DNA of 52,181 nucleotides from Flavobacterium sp. UBA6195 (GCF_002422095.1 NZ_DITB01000032.1:1-52181), one strand, 5' to 3'. Shown: positions 16,536-25,433, counted from the first letter of the stretch. Translations and numbers: made by a program. Notes: generated by a model not told the origin, from the sequence alone.

Positions 16536-17738
16536 TTATAAAACTCCTAATTCTACCATACATTGTTTCATCATTTCGTAGGTTCTTTCGATATCGTTAT
16601 CTAAACCAATTGAAAAACGAATTAAACCATCCGTTAATCCCATTTCTGCTTGTTCTTCCAATGGAATTTCTGATGAAGTTGAAGTTCCAGGAGCACTGAA
16701 TAACGTTTTGTAAAATCCTAAACTTACCGCTAAATATCCTAAGTTTCTTTCTTGCATTAATTCCATCAACGCGTTGGCTTTATCTAAACTTCCTACGTCA
16801 ATCGTCATCATTCCTCCAAAACCATATTCTGGATTAATCATGGTTTTGTAAATTTCATGACTTGGGTGACTTGCTAAACCTGGGTAAACCGTTTTAATTC
16901 CGTCAGCTTCAAATTTGTTAGCCAAATACATTGCATTGTGGCTGTGTTGTTTCATTCTGATGTGTAACGTTCTTAAGTTTTTCATTACAGAAGCCGAACG
17001 CAAACTGTCCATTGTTGGACCTAGAAGCATACTTGCTCCGTCGTTTACATTTTTCAAGCTGTTGATGAATTCTTGAGACGCACAAACCACACCACCAACT
17101 GTATCGCTACTTCCGTTAATGTATTTTGTTAGAGAATGAATTACGATATCAGCACCTAATTTCGCAGGAGCAACTGATAAAGGTGAAAACGTATTATCAA
17201 CTACTAATTTGATATTATGCTTTTTTGCGATTTTTGCCAATGAAGCAATATCAGCTACTTCTAATAAAGGATTACTAACGGTTTCACAATATAAAACTTT
17301 TGTATTTGGAGTGATAGCCGCTTCAACTACGTCTAATTTTGTGATGTCAACAAAAGTAGTTTTGATGCCCATTCTTGGAACGAAATTTTTCATGAAAGCA
17401 TACGTTCCGCCGTAAATAGTTCTGCTTGAAACTATATGGTCACCATTTCCACACAATTGTAAAAGAGTAGGAGTGATAGCTCCCATTCCAGAAGCAGCAA
17501 CATTTGCCGATTCTGTACCTTCCATTGCTGCCAAAGCTTTGTCTAAATATAAATTACTTGGAGATGAATGACGTGAATATAAATAACAACCTTCAGCATT
17601 ACCTTCAAAGGTGTCAAACATCGTTTTTGCTGAAAGAAATGTGTATGTTGAACTATCTGAAATCGATGGATTTACACCACCAAATTCTCCGAAATATTGT
17701 AAATCTTGAATACGATCTGCCGGATTAAATTTTTCCAT
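16536..17738 (-). CDS. Methionine gamma-lyase-like Cys/Met metabolism PLP enzyme
   Basis: 400 residues of the cystathionine gamma-synthase/gamma-lyase family. The PLP lysine is K205 in IHSLTKYINGSSD, and Y54 and R56 in YSRHSSP bind the cofactor phosphate of the neighbouring subunit. The glycine-rich AASGMGAI precedes the active site. The divergent Lrp-type regulator suggests catabolism of sulfur amino acids, for example splitting methionine to methanethiol, ammonia and 2-oxobutyrate. At the position of the catalytic-loop cysteine of known methionine gamma-lyases (YGCTFAF) this protein has YGGTYAF (G111), so cystathionine or homocysteine gamma-lyase activity is also possible. The family is sure, the substrate is not. 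Confidence 0.85.
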   Translation of the reverse strand: MEKFNPADRIQDLQYFGEFGGVNPSISDSSTYTFLSAKTMFDTFEGNAEGCYLYSRHSSPSNLYLDKALAAMEGTESANVAASGMGAITPTLLQLCGNGDHIVSSRTIYGGTYAFMKNFVPRMGIKTTFVDITKLDVVEAAITPNTKVLYCETVSNPLLEVADIASLAKIAKKHNIKLVVDNTFSPLSVAPAKLGADIVIHSLTKYINGSSDTVGGVVCASQEFINSLKNVNDGASMLLGPTMDSLRSASVMKNLRTLHIRMKQHSHNAMYLANKFEADGIKTVYPGLASHPSHEIYKTMINPEYGFGGMMTIDVGSLDKANALMELMQERNLGYLAVSLGFYKTLFSAPGTSTSSEIPLEEQAEMGLTDGLIRFSIGLDNDIERTYEMMKQCMVELGVL

Positions 17739-17768
17739 AATTTTAAAGTTTAGTTGTTTATTTTAAAT

Positions 17769-17799
17769 CAAAAATATAATTTGACAAACTATTATTCAA
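17769..17799 (-). promoter_or_regulatory. Promoter of the PLP enzyme gene
   Basis: On the minus strand TATTTTTG (17769-17776) fits TAnnTTTG, and TTGA (17796-17799) lies exactly 19 nt upstream. It is 30 nt before the start codon and faces the lrp promoter, so one Lrp-bound region could control both. Confidence 0.65.
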
Positions 17800-17879
17800 T
17801 ACTTGAAATTAAAATTAGATTTTTATTCTAAATTTAGTTAAAGTTGTAGTTTTTATTTCTGTTATTTATTCGTTTTAGT

Positions 17880-17887
17880 TACATTTG
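17880..17887 (+). promoter_or_regulatory. -7 box of the lrp gene
   Basis: TACATTTG fits TAnnTTTG, 34 nt before the ATG. The -33 region has no clear TTTG, which is common for regulated promoters. Confidence 0.55.
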
Positions 17888-17921
17888 CTGACAACTAAAA
17901 AACAAACAACACAACTAACCA

Positions 17922-18377
17922 ATGGACGCAATCGACAAAAAACTTTTAGGTTTTCTGCAAGAAGACACTAAAAGGACAACTAAGGAGCTTTCCTTATTAT
18001 TAAATCTTTCCGTAACCGCTGTTTACGAACGTATTAAAAAACTAGAAAGAGAAGGAGTTATTACCAAATACGTAGCACTTTTAGACCGAGTTAAATTAGA
18101 AAAATCTTTCGTGGTTTTCTGTCACATCAAATTAAACCAGCATACAAAAGACTACATCACAACTTTCGAAAATGAAGTAGTCAAATTAACCGAAGTTTCA
18201 GAATGTTATCACGTGAGTGGTGATTACGATTACATTTTAAAAGTAAATGTAAAAGATATGGAAGAATACCGTGAGTTCATGGTTACGAAACTTACCGGTT
18301 TACAGCATATCGGAAGTACGCATAGTTCTTTTATGATTGGAGAAGTAAAATATACAACCGCTTTTACTTTAAACTAA
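17922..18377 (+). CDS. Lrp/AsnC-family transcriptional regulator
   Basis: 151 residues. The N-terminal helix-turn-helix spans about residues 4-60 (KKLLGFLQEDTKRTTKELSL, then SVTAVYERIKKLEREGVI), and the RAM ligand-binding domain follows from about 65, with GDYDYILKVNV as its typical core. It probably senses an amino acid and acts on the divergent PLP enzyme gene 183 bp away, a common arrangement for methionine or branched-chain amino-acid catabolism. It could activate or repress; autoregulation is likely from the shared intergenic region. Confidence 0.92.
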   Translation: MDAIDKKLLGFLQEDTKRTTKELSLLLNLSVTAVYERIKKLEREGVITKYVALLDRVKLEKSFVVFCHIKLNQHTKDYITTFENEVVKLTEVSECYHVSGDYDYILKVNVKDMEEYREFMVTKLTGLQHIGSTHSSFMIGEVKYTTAFTLN

Positions 18378-18426
18378 GCTATAATAATTTACCAAAAAAG
18401 TAACAAAGAATTAATTCAAAAAGCGT

Positions 18427-18434
18427 TACTTTTG
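18427..18434 (+). promoter_or_regulatory. -7 box of lpdA
   Basis: TACTTTTG fits TAnnTTTG, 40 nt before the lpdA ATG. No TTG at the expected spacing upstream. Confidence 0.55.
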
Positions 18435-18474
18435 TATCCGAATTTAAGTCGAACAACAAACTTTATATACAATC

Positions 18475-19878
18475 ATGAGTCAATTTGATGTAACCATTAT
18501 TGGTTCTGGCCCTGGAGGATATGTTTCAGCTATCCGTTGTGCCCAATTAGGTTTTAAAACAGCTATTATTGAAAAATATTCAACTCTTGGAGGAACGTGT
18601 TTAAATGTAGGATGTATTCCATCTAAAGCATTATTAGCATCTTCGCATCATTATGAAGAGTTACAACACTTTGCAGACCACGGAATTGAAGTTTCGGGAG
18701 ATGTAAAAGTGAATTTAGAAAAAATGATTGCTCGTAAACAAGCAGTTGTGGATCAAACTTCGGGTGGTGTAAAATTCTTAATGGATAAAAACAACATCAC
18801 AGTTTTCAATGGAGTAGGTTCGTTTGAAAGCGCTACTTCTGTAAAAGTGACTAAAGAAGATGGTTCTTCGGAAATCATCGAATCTAAAAATATTATTATT
18901 GCTACAGGTTCTAAACCCTCTAGCTTGCCATTTATCAAATTAGATAAAGAAAGAATCATTACTTCTACTGAAGCTTTGAAACTAAAAGAAGTTCCAAAAC
19001 ATTTAGTAATTATTGGTGGTGGTGTTATCGGAATCGAATTAGGTCAAGTGTATTTACGTTTAGGAGCGCAAGTTTCTGTTGTTGAATTCATGGACAGAAT
19101 TATTCCAGGAATGGACGCTGCTTTATCAAAAGAGTTGACTAAAGTATTGAAGAAACAAGGCATGAAATTCTATACGTCTCACAAAGTTCAATCAGTAGAA
19201 AGAGCTGGAGATGTTGTAACGGTTAAAGCAGAAAATGCTAAAGGAGAAATCATCACGTTAGAAGGGGATTATTCATTAGTTTCTGTAGGTCGTCGTCCTT
19301 ATACAGATGGATTAAACGCTGAAAAAGCAGGAGTAAAAGTTACCGAAAGAGGTCAAATCGAAGTAAACGATCATTTACAAACTTCGGCTTCTAATATTTA
19401 TGCAATTGGTGATGTAGTTCGTGGAGCGATGTTAGCACACAAAGCGGAAGAAGAAGGAGTAATGGTTGCTGAAATTTTAGCGGGACAAAAACCTCATATC
19501 GATTATAATTTAATTCCCGGTGTAGTTTACACTTGGCCAGAAGTTGCAGCTGTAGGTAAAACAGAAGAGCAATTAAAAGCTGAAGGTGTAGCTTACAAAG
19601 CAGGAAGTTTTCCATTCAAAGCATTAGGTAGAGCTAGAGCAGGAGGAGACACTGACGGATTTGTAAAAATCTTAGCAGACGCAAAAACAGATGAAGTTTT
19701 AGGCGTTCACATGATTGGTGCAAGATGTGCCGATTTAATTGCAGAAGCAGTTACAGCAATGGAATTTAGAGCAAGTGCAGAAGATATTTCAAGAATGTCA
19801 CACGCACACCCAACGTTTGCAGAAGCTATCAAAGAAGCAGCACTAGCAGCAACAGATAACAGAGCATTACACGTGTAA
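18475..19878 (+). CDS. lpdA: Dihydrolipoyl dehydrogenase
   Basis: 467-residue FAD enzyme, the E3 component of 2-oxoacid dehydrogenase complexes. It re-oxidises dihydrolipoamide and passes electrons to NAD+. Visible are the FAD-binding GSGPGGYVSA, the redox disulfide C42-LNVG-C47 in GGTCLNVGCIPSK, the NAD site GGGVIGIELG, the second FAD motif IYAIGDVV, and the C-terminal HAHPTFAEA with the catalytic His-Glu pair. It stands alone between its own promoter and a long terminator, so it likely serves all complexes of the cell. Confidence 0.96.
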   Translation: MSQFDVTIIGSGPGGYVSAIRCAQLGFKTAIIEKYSTLGGTCLNVGCIPSKALLASSHHYEELQHFADHGIEVSGDVKVNLEKMIARKQAVVDQTSGGVKFLMDKNNITVFNGVGSFESATSVKVTKEDGSSEIIESKNIIIATGSKPSSLPFIKLDKERIITSTEALKLKEVPKHLVIIGGGVIGIELGQVYLRLGAQVSVVEFMDRIIPGMDAALSKELTKVLKKQGMKFYTSHKVQSVERAGDVVTVKAENAKGEIITLEGDYSLVSVGRRPYTDGLNAEKAGVKVTERGQIEVNDHLQTSASNIYAIGDVVRGAMLAHKAEEEGVMVAEILAGQKPHIDYNLIPGVVYTWPEVAAVGKTEEQLKAEGVAYKAGSFPFKALGRARAGGDTDGFVKILADAKTDEVLGVHMIGARCADLIAEAVTAMEFRASAEDISRMSHAHPTFAEAIKEAALAATDNRALHV

Positions 19879-19900
19879 ATAGAAAAGTTATTATATCAAA

Positions 19901-19935
19901 AAGCCGAAATTTCAATTGAAATTTCGGCTTTTTTT
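19901..19935 (+). terminator. lpdA terminator
   Basis: A perfect palindrome of 30 nt (19901-19930, arms beginning AAGCCGAAATT) runs into seven T residues, 22 nt after the stop. Confidence 0.92.
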
Positions 19936-20013
19936 ATTTTAAAGATTATGAGGAGTTAAAAATAGATTTTTTAGGTTGGTTTTAATATTTTACCGAACTT
20001 CTGTTATATTTAG

Positions 20014-21165
20014 TTATTCATTTTTCATAATTTCAAATTCAAATTCTTTCTTTATTACAGGATTGATAGTCAAATTGTTATATGTTCCAATTACTTGTAA
20101 TTCTGTATCCCAACTTCCTTTTGTGAATTTGAATTGAGCTGGACTTTGGACTTTCAAAACAATACTTCTTTCATAATCAGAAGTTTTTTTCATTTCAATT
20201 TTGTTAGGATTCCAATCTCCCAAACTTGATTGGTTTCCTGTTATATAAATTGTGTCATTTTTGTTATTAACTTTTACTTTTATCTTGACTTCATAAATTT
20301 CCTTGCTTAATTCTCTTTCTTGCTTTTTCTGAATATTTTCAAAGTAGAATTTTAAAGCATTATTCAAACTTGGTGGAAATGTATTCCAATGATTATTTTC
20401 AGGATATTCAGCAATTTCAACTGTTAGTTTTTTGCTTTTAATGGAATCTTTGAAAAAAGAGTATACGTTCTCTCTCGCAGGCTTCCATTCTTTCCAATAT
20501 TCAATACCTTCATTTGCGTTACTTAAATAAATGAAAGATTCTTTTTTTAATTTTGCAAAGTCAAATTTAATAATGTCTTTACTTAATTTGTCATCATCAT
20601 ATGCAAAATTTGGCGAAATTGCTATATAATTTTGAAAAAGATTTGGCTTCTGAATTAAAGAATATAAAATAAACGATGCACTTAAAGAGTGACCTACTGC
20701 AATGTTTTGATTTGAAATTCTGTATTTTGAATTTACATAAGAAATTAACTCAGTTTCTACAAAATTCAAAAAATTGTCTGCGTTACCTGAGTATTTACCG
20801 TATCTTTTCTTTGATTCTTCTGTTTCCAATATTGGTAATAAATCGTTATTCCTTGAATAGTCAAGTTTTTCATCGAAAGGAGAAGTTATTCCAACTACGA
20901 TAAAAGATTTATTTCCATCTGTCAAAAAAGAAATTATTGAAGTCGTATAATCAAAAAATTCCCTGTTTTGGCTGTCAAAAACATAAATCACATTAAAATA
21001 CTCGTTTGTTCTCCAATCATAGTCAATAGGAGTGTATATCAAAACTTCTCTTTCTTGATTTAATGCTTTTGAATGTATTTTAACATTTTCAACCCTTGCA
21101 ATTGATTGGGCAAAAGTTTGACTAAAAAATACAATGAATAATAATAGTCCAAATTTTAATTTCAT
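20014..21165 (-). CDS. Exported esterase D-family hydrolase with C-terminal starch-binding-like domain
   Basis: 383 residues from the ATG at 21165, which begins a signal peptide (MKLKFGLLLFIVFFSQTFAQ); an in-frame ATG eight codons upstream is less suitable. The alpha/beta-hydrolase domain (PF00756, esterase D type) has the nucleophile S160 in VGHSLSAS and a probable catalytic histidine in PENNHWNTFP. Residues from about 290 form a separate beta domain, with the run YITGNQSSLGDWNP resembling CBM20/CBM48 starch-binding modules. Enzymes of this kind include siderophore and carbohydrate esterases. It is a single gene with no clear operon partner and a very AT-rich sequence. Substrate unknown. Confidence 0.8.
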   Translation of the reverse strand: MKLKFGLLLFIVFFSQTFAQSIARVENVKIHSKALNQEREVLIYTPIDYDWRTNEYFNVIYVFDSQNREFFDYTTSIISFLTDGNKSFIVVGITSPFDEKLDYSRNNDLLPILETEESKKRYGKYSGNADNFLNFVETELISYVNSKYRISNQNIAVGHSLSASFILYSLIQKPNLFQNYIAISPNFAYDDDKLSKDIIKFDFAKLKKESFIYLSNANEGIEYWKEWKPARENVYSFFKDSIKSKKLTVEIAEYPENNHWNTFPPSLNNALKFYFENIQKKQERELSKEIYEVKIKVKVNNKNDTIYITGNQSSLGDWNPNKIEMKKTSDYERSIVLKVQSPAQFKFTKGSWDTELQVIGTYNNLTINPVIKKEFEFEIMKNE

Positions 21166-21278
21166 TTTGTAGGTTTTATAATAACACACAACTTGTTCAT
21201 ATGTATAACAAAATCATACTTAGCAACCCAACTTTGGGTGTATATGTAAGATAAAATTCAGTTAAATAATTTTAAATT

Positions 21279-21653
21279 TTACGGCTTTACAATTTCTTTA
21301 AAACCATCCCTATTGGCATAAATTAAAAAGATATTAGCAGCTAAAACAAATATAGCAACAGGTAAATCAGATACTTGCGTTACAGTATGAATTAGAAAAA
21401 TATTCACCGAAATGGGTAACAATAAAAGGGTTCCTAATTTGATAAATTTTCCACTTACAAGCATTAAACCCGCAATTAATTCTATTGATTTTACCAATGG
21501 AAACATGTATTTTGAAGCCATCAATCCTCCCATTAAAGTGGCCATATCACCAGTTGGTGCAGGTTGTTCTCCTAAATTGAAGAAATAAGAAATAGAAGCA
21601 AAAAGCATCAAAGCTCCTAAAAGCACACGAACAATAATTGTTGCAATTTTCAT
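21279..21653 (-). CDS. DoxX-family membrane protein
   Basis: 124 residues with four hydrophobic helices. IVRVLLGALMLFASISYFF and the charged ELIAGLMLVSG with FIKLGTLLLLPI mark the DoxX/DoxD-like family. Members are small inner-membrane proteins tied loosely to respiration or redox stress; the molecular role of this type is not known. A -7 box lies 30 nt upstream, so it has its own promoter. Confidence 0.82.
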   Translation of the reverse strand: MKIATIIVRVLLGALMLFASISYFFNLGEQPAPTGDMATLMGGLMASKYMFPLVKSIELIAGLMLVSGKFIKLGTLLLLPISVNIFLIHTVTQVSDLPVAIFVLAANIFLIYANRDGFKEIVKP

Positions 21654-21682
21654 AATTTGAATAGTTTTTTGATTAGTTATTT

Positions 21683-21690
21683 CAAAGATA
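21683..21690 (-). promoter_or_regulatory. -7 box of the doxX-like gene
   Basis: TATCTTTG on the minus strand fits TAnnTTTG, about 30 nt before the start codon. No convincing -33 box. Confidence 0.5.
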
Positions 21691-21737
21691 CTAAATTATG
21701 TAAACAAAAAACTATCGGTTTCCCGATGGCTAATTTC

Positions 21738-22631
21738 TTACTTTTTCAAAAACTTTTTATATCCCAACAATCCTAAAAACACAATTAAGGCAAAAGGCCA
21801 AAGCACCACAATAAACGAAATAATATGTTCCAACATAAACCAACCCGTTTTTACACTATCCCAAATTTGTAAACCAATATTTGGTCGGTAAGCGTTGATG
21901 CTTTTTTCATTAGCCACCATTTCTTGTTTGATGCTTTCGTCTTGGTAAATGTTTAGCGTTAAAGTACTAAAGTTGACTTGGTCTTGTAACGATAAATTCT
22001 GCAATTTTGAAGCATCATTTTGCTCTTTTTTTGCATCTAAGGTTACTTCGGCATCCACAACTTGATTTAGTTTCTTTCCTTTCGAATCAATTGCATTTGC
22101 CAAACGTTTTTCAGATAAATTGCTTCTTTTTTGCGCTAATTCATTCGATAACATTTGTAAGGAAACATCATCTGCTTTTATGATGCGATAATCTAAAAAA
22201 TGAATTTGTTTTGCTATGGTTTTTATCACCGTATCCATTTTCGTATTCGGAACACGAATGGTAATGTTGTTATCCACTTTATATTTTGTAGTCACTAAAG
22301 TACTATCCTGACTAACTTTGGTTCGGTCTTCGCTGTGAATGTTGCTTTGAAGATGGGTATACGTTACAAATCCACCAAATTTCGTTGTCGCATCTTCAAT
22401 CGCATAAGTCGATTTGGCAACATTCTTGACTTTAAATTTCACATCGGCGGTTCGAACAAATTTCCGATTGCTGTTTTTGTTTTCAACGGCTGCGGAAGAA
22501 GAAACAACACTTGTGCTATCAGTTGCAACATTTTCCGAATAATCAGGGGTTTCTTCAGCAACACTTTCTTTACATGCTACTATTAAACCAAGTGCTAGCA
22601 AAGTCAATACGATTTTGGTGTTTTTGTTCAT
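21738..22631 (-). CDS. DUF4349 domain lipoprotein
   Basis: 297 residues. The N-terminal signal ends at the lipobox LIVAC (C20), so it is a lipoprotein. The DUF4349 region begins near FVRTADVKFKVKNV and continues through NITIRVPNTKMDTVIKTIAK; residues 165-210 are coiled-coil-like (LSNELAQKRSNLSEKRL). A transmembrane helix lies near the C-terminus (IISFIVVLWPFALIVFLGLL) with a short basic tail. The family has no assigned function. It may be anchored at both ends, by lipid and by the C-terminal helix. It has 85 nt to the next gene downstream and no clear operon partner. Confidence 0.82.
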   Translation of the reverse strand: MNKNTKIVLTLLALGLIVACKESVAEETPDYSENVATDSTSVVSSSAAVENKNSNRKFVRTADVKFKVKNVAKSTYAIEDATTKFGGFVTYTHLQSNIHSEDRTKVSQDSTLVTTKYKVDNNITIRVPNTKMDTVIKTIAKQIHFLDYRIIKADDVSLQMLSNELAQKRSNLSEKRLANAIDSKGKKLNQVVDAEVTLDAKKEQNDASKLQNLSLQDQVNFSTLTLNIYQDESIKQEMVANEKSINAYRPNIGLQIWDSVKTGWFMLEHIISFIVVLWPFALIVFLGLLGYKKFLKK

Positions 22632-22816
22632 AAAAATTCATTTTTAAAGTTATTGATTAATTGTTTTTAATACATGTAGTTTTAGAATCAATACAAATGA
22701 ATTTTTAATTGGGTTAGTTATTGAGGCAAGAATAAAAACCGTGCCAAATTTTAACATTTGAACCATTTTTCAACAACTATTTTTTTGTTGTACTTTTACG
22801 AAGTAAATTTTCCAAT

Positions 22817-24106
22817 TTGAGAACAGTAATTACAAAAGATATTTCGCATTTTTCCGACTTTAAAAACCAACTTTTACATTGGGCGAACCAACACAGAGAA
22901 GTTGTGTTTTTAGATTCGAATGACTATCATCAAAAGTATTCCAGTTACGATGTGGTTTTAGCGGTGGATGCTTTTACTTCTATTAAAACCGATTACGAAA
23001 ACGCGTTTCAAGATTTGTATCAATACCAAAGTCAAACGAAAGATTGGTTGTTTGGTTACTTATCCTACGATTTAAAAAATGATATCGAAGCTTTACAATC
23101 TAATAATTTCGATGGATTAGATTTCCCAGATTTGTTTTTCTTTCAACCTAAAAAGTTGTTTTTGATTAAAGGAAATCAGATAGAAATTCAATATTTACGA
23201 ATGTGTGATGACGAAATAGAATTAGATTTCGTAGAAATAATTCAGTGTTTAGTATTTAGTGTTCCGTCATCTGATGTTGAAATTCAGCAACGTATCTCAA
23301 AGGAAAATTACCTTTCCAAAGTTTCCAAAATGCTCGAACACATTCATCGTGGCGACATTTACGAAGCCAATTTCTGCATGGAATTTTATGCCGAAAAGGC
23401 TCCAATCGAACCCTTGGAAATTTATCAAAAACTAAATGCTATTTCCGAACCGCCTTTTGCTGTGTACTTCAAGAATAATTTTCAGTATTTGCTTTCCGCT
23501 TCACCTGAGCGTTATTTGCGAAAAGAAGGAAATAAAGTCATTTCCCAACCGATTAAAGGAACAGCCAAAAGAAGTCTCGATTTAGAACAAGACGAACAAT
23601 TAAAATTCGATTTAGCTCAAAACGAAAAAGAGCGTTCAGAAAACATCATGATTGTGGATTTAGTTCGCAACGATTTATCGCACACCGCCACAAAAGGAAG
23701 CGTTCAAGTAGAAGAATTGTGTCAGATTTACACGTTTAAGCAAGTACATCAAATGATTTCTACGATTGTTTCCGAAGTAGAAAATTCGACTTCACCCATC
23801 GAAATTCTAAGAACCACTTTTCCTATGGGAAGTATGACGGGAGCGCCAAAAATTTCGGCTATGCAAATTATTGAAGACTTGGAAGAAACAAAACGCGGTT
23901 TATACAGTGGAGCAGTAGGCTATTTTACTCCAAATGGAGATTTTGATTTCAATGTCGTAATTCGAAGTATTTTGTATAATTCGGAAAATCAATATTTATC
24001 ATTTTCTGTTGGAAGTGCTATAACATCTCAGGCTATTCCAGAAATGGAGTATGAAGAATGTTTGTTGAAGGCAAAAGCGATGTTTGAAGTGCTGCAATCC
24101 AAATAA
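22817..24106 (+). CDS. pabB: Aminodeoxychorismate synthase component I
   Basis: 429-residue chorismate-binding enzyme that makes 4-amino-4-deoxychorismate for folate synthesis. The catalytic domain runs from about residue 165 to the end and contains QPIKGTAKRS; lysine in PIKGT is the PabB form, whereas anthranilate synthase has alanine. Further motifs are NEKERSENIMIVDLVRNDL and TFPMGSMTGAPKISAMQIIE. Translation starts at a TTG (22817): no in-frame ATG exists near the conserved start. A -7-like TACTTTTA at 22791 lies only 18 nt upstream, giving a very short leader. No pabA lies nearby. tilS follows after 16 nt. Confidence 0.85.
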   Translation: MRTVITKDISHFSDFKNQLLHWANQHREVVFLDSNDYHQKYSSYDVVLAVDAFTSIKTDYENAFQDLYQYQSQTKDWLFGYLSYDLKNDIEALQSNNFDGLDFPDLFFFQPKKLFLIKGNQIEIQYLRMCDDEIELDFVEIIQCLVFSVPSSDVEIQQRISKENYLSKVSKMLEHIHRGDIYEANFCMEFYAEKAPIEPLEIYQKLNAISEPPFAVYFKNNFQYLLSASPERYLRKEGNKVISQPIKGTAKRSLDLEQDEQLKFDLAQNEKERSENIMIVDLVRNDLSHTATKGSVQVEELCQIYTFKQVHQMISTIVSEVENSTSPIEILRTTFPMGSMTGAPKISAMQIIEDLEETKRGLYSGAVGYFTPNGDFDFNVVIRSILYNSENQYLSFSVGSAITSQAIPEMEYEECLLKAKAMFEVLQSK

Positions 24107-24122
24107 TTCCTTATTTTTGGTC

Positions 24123-25433
24123 ATGCTTACAAAATTTCAAAATCATATAGAACAAAATTTTGCCCAACTAAAAGACAAGAAATTGCTTTTAGCTGTTAGT
24201 GGAGGCATTGATAGTATGGTTTTGATGCATTTGTTTCAGCAATTGAATTATGATATTAAGATTGCACATTGTAATTTTCAATTAAGAGGGAAGGAAAGCG
24301 ATGCTGATGAACTTTTTGTAAAAGTAAAAAGTGAAAAGTTAAAAGTAAAAAGTTATTTCATTCGATTTGATACTGAAAATTATTCTAAAGAAAACAAACT
24401 TTCTATTCAATTAGCAGCTCGAAAGTTACGTTATCAATGGTTTCAGGAACTTTTGTTAGAAAATCAATTGGATTATTTGGTTACCGCGCATCATTTGGAT
24501 GACAATGTCGAAACGTTTTTAATCAATTTTACTAGAGGAACCGGCTTAGAAGGTTTAACGGGAATTCCAGCTCAAAATGGAAACATTATTCGTCCGTTGT
24601 TGGCTTTTTCTCGTTTGGAAATTGAAAATTATGCGTTAGAAAATGAAATTCAATGGCGAGAAGATTCTAGTAATGCATCGGATAAGTATTTCCGAAATAA
24701 ACTGCGTCACGACATTGTTCCCATTTTAAAAGAATTGAATACCGGATTTTTAGATTCGTTTCAAAACACTTTACATCATTTGCAACAAGCTGAAAGTTTA
24801 GTTAATGACGCTTCTAAATTGGTTTATGAAAAAGTTGTAGAGGAGAAAGAGAGTCAATTAGAAATTCATTTGAAACCTTTGCTTGAATTCCAAAATTACA
24901 AAGCGTATTTGTACCAATGGCTTAAATCATATGGATTTTCGGCGTGGAATGATATTTATGATTTGGTCGATGCACAATCAGGAAAACAGATTTTTTCAGA
25001 AACGCATTTTTTGTTGAAAGATCGAGAAAAATTAATCCTTTCAGTAAGAAAATCATCTAATGAAGAAGAAATTTATGTTATTAAGTCGTTAGATGATAAA
25101 GTTAATATTCCCTTAAAACTTAGGTTTTATAAAGCAGTTAACATTTTTGAAACGCATTCGAATTGTATATTTGTAGATGAAAGCAAACTCAAATTTCCAT
25201 TAACCATCAGAAAATGGCAAGAAGGAGATTATTTTTATCCATCAGGAATGAGTGGAAAAAAGAAGTTGAGTAAGTATTTTAAAGATGAGAAATACTCGCT
25301 TTTAGATAAAGAAAATCAATGGTTGTTAGGTTCGGAAGACCAAATTGTTTGGGTTGTTGGAAAACGAGCTGATGACCGATTTACAAGTAAAGAAACAACA
25401 CAAAACATCATAAAAATAGTATTAGAAGAATGA
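24123..25433 (+). CDS. tilS: tRNA(Ile)-lysidine synthase
   Basis: 436 residues from the ATG at 24123; the frame stays open into pabB but the family starts here. It changes C34 of the AUA-reading tRNA-Ile to lysidine, using ATP and lysine. The PP-loop is SGGIDS (26-31), followed by AHCNFQLRGKESDADE, the AHHLDDNVETFL motif and NFTRGTGLEGLTG; C-terminal TilS domains follow from about 340 (LTIRKWQEGDYF). Residues 66-77 are encoded by five tandem AAAAGTN heptads, an unexpected repeat in an essential enzyme. The stop overlaps the dsbD start by 4 nt (ATGA), implying translational coupling. Confidence 0.93.
   Translation: MLTKFQNHIEQNFAQLKDKKLLLAVSGGIDSMVLMHLFQQLNYDIKIAHCNFQLRGKESDADELFVKVKSEKLKVKSYFIRFDTENYSKENKLSIQLAARKLRYQWFQELLLENQLDYLVTAHHLDDNVETFLINFTRGTGLEGLTGIPAQNGNIIRPLLAFSRLEIENYALENEIQWREDSSNASDKYFRNKLRHDIVPILKELNTGFLDSFQNTLHHLQQAESLVNDASKLVYEKVVEEKESQLEIHLKPLLEFQNYKAYLYQWLKSYGFSAWNDIYDLVDAQSGKQIFSETHFLLKDREKLILSVRKSSNEEEIYVIKSLDDKVNIPLKLRFYKAVNIFETHSNCIFVDESKLKFPLTIRKWQEGDYFYPSGMSGKKKLSKYFKDEKYSLLDKENQWLLGSEDQIVWVVGKRADDRFTSKETTQNIIKIVLEE
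24320..24354 (+). repeat. Five tandem AAAAGTN heptads inside tilS
   Basis: Units AAAAGTA, AAAAGTG, AAAAGTT, AAAAGTA, AAAAGTT follow one another without a gap. They encode V-K-V-K-S-E-K-L-K-V-K-S of TilS. Only the seventh base varies, the same design as the TTCAGTN array at 50940. Confidence 0.85.

Noticed and set aside
20003..21209. Transposon ends around the esterase gene (GTTATA / TATAAC)
   Set aside because: Only six bases, common in AT-rich DNA, no transposase and no target duplication seen.
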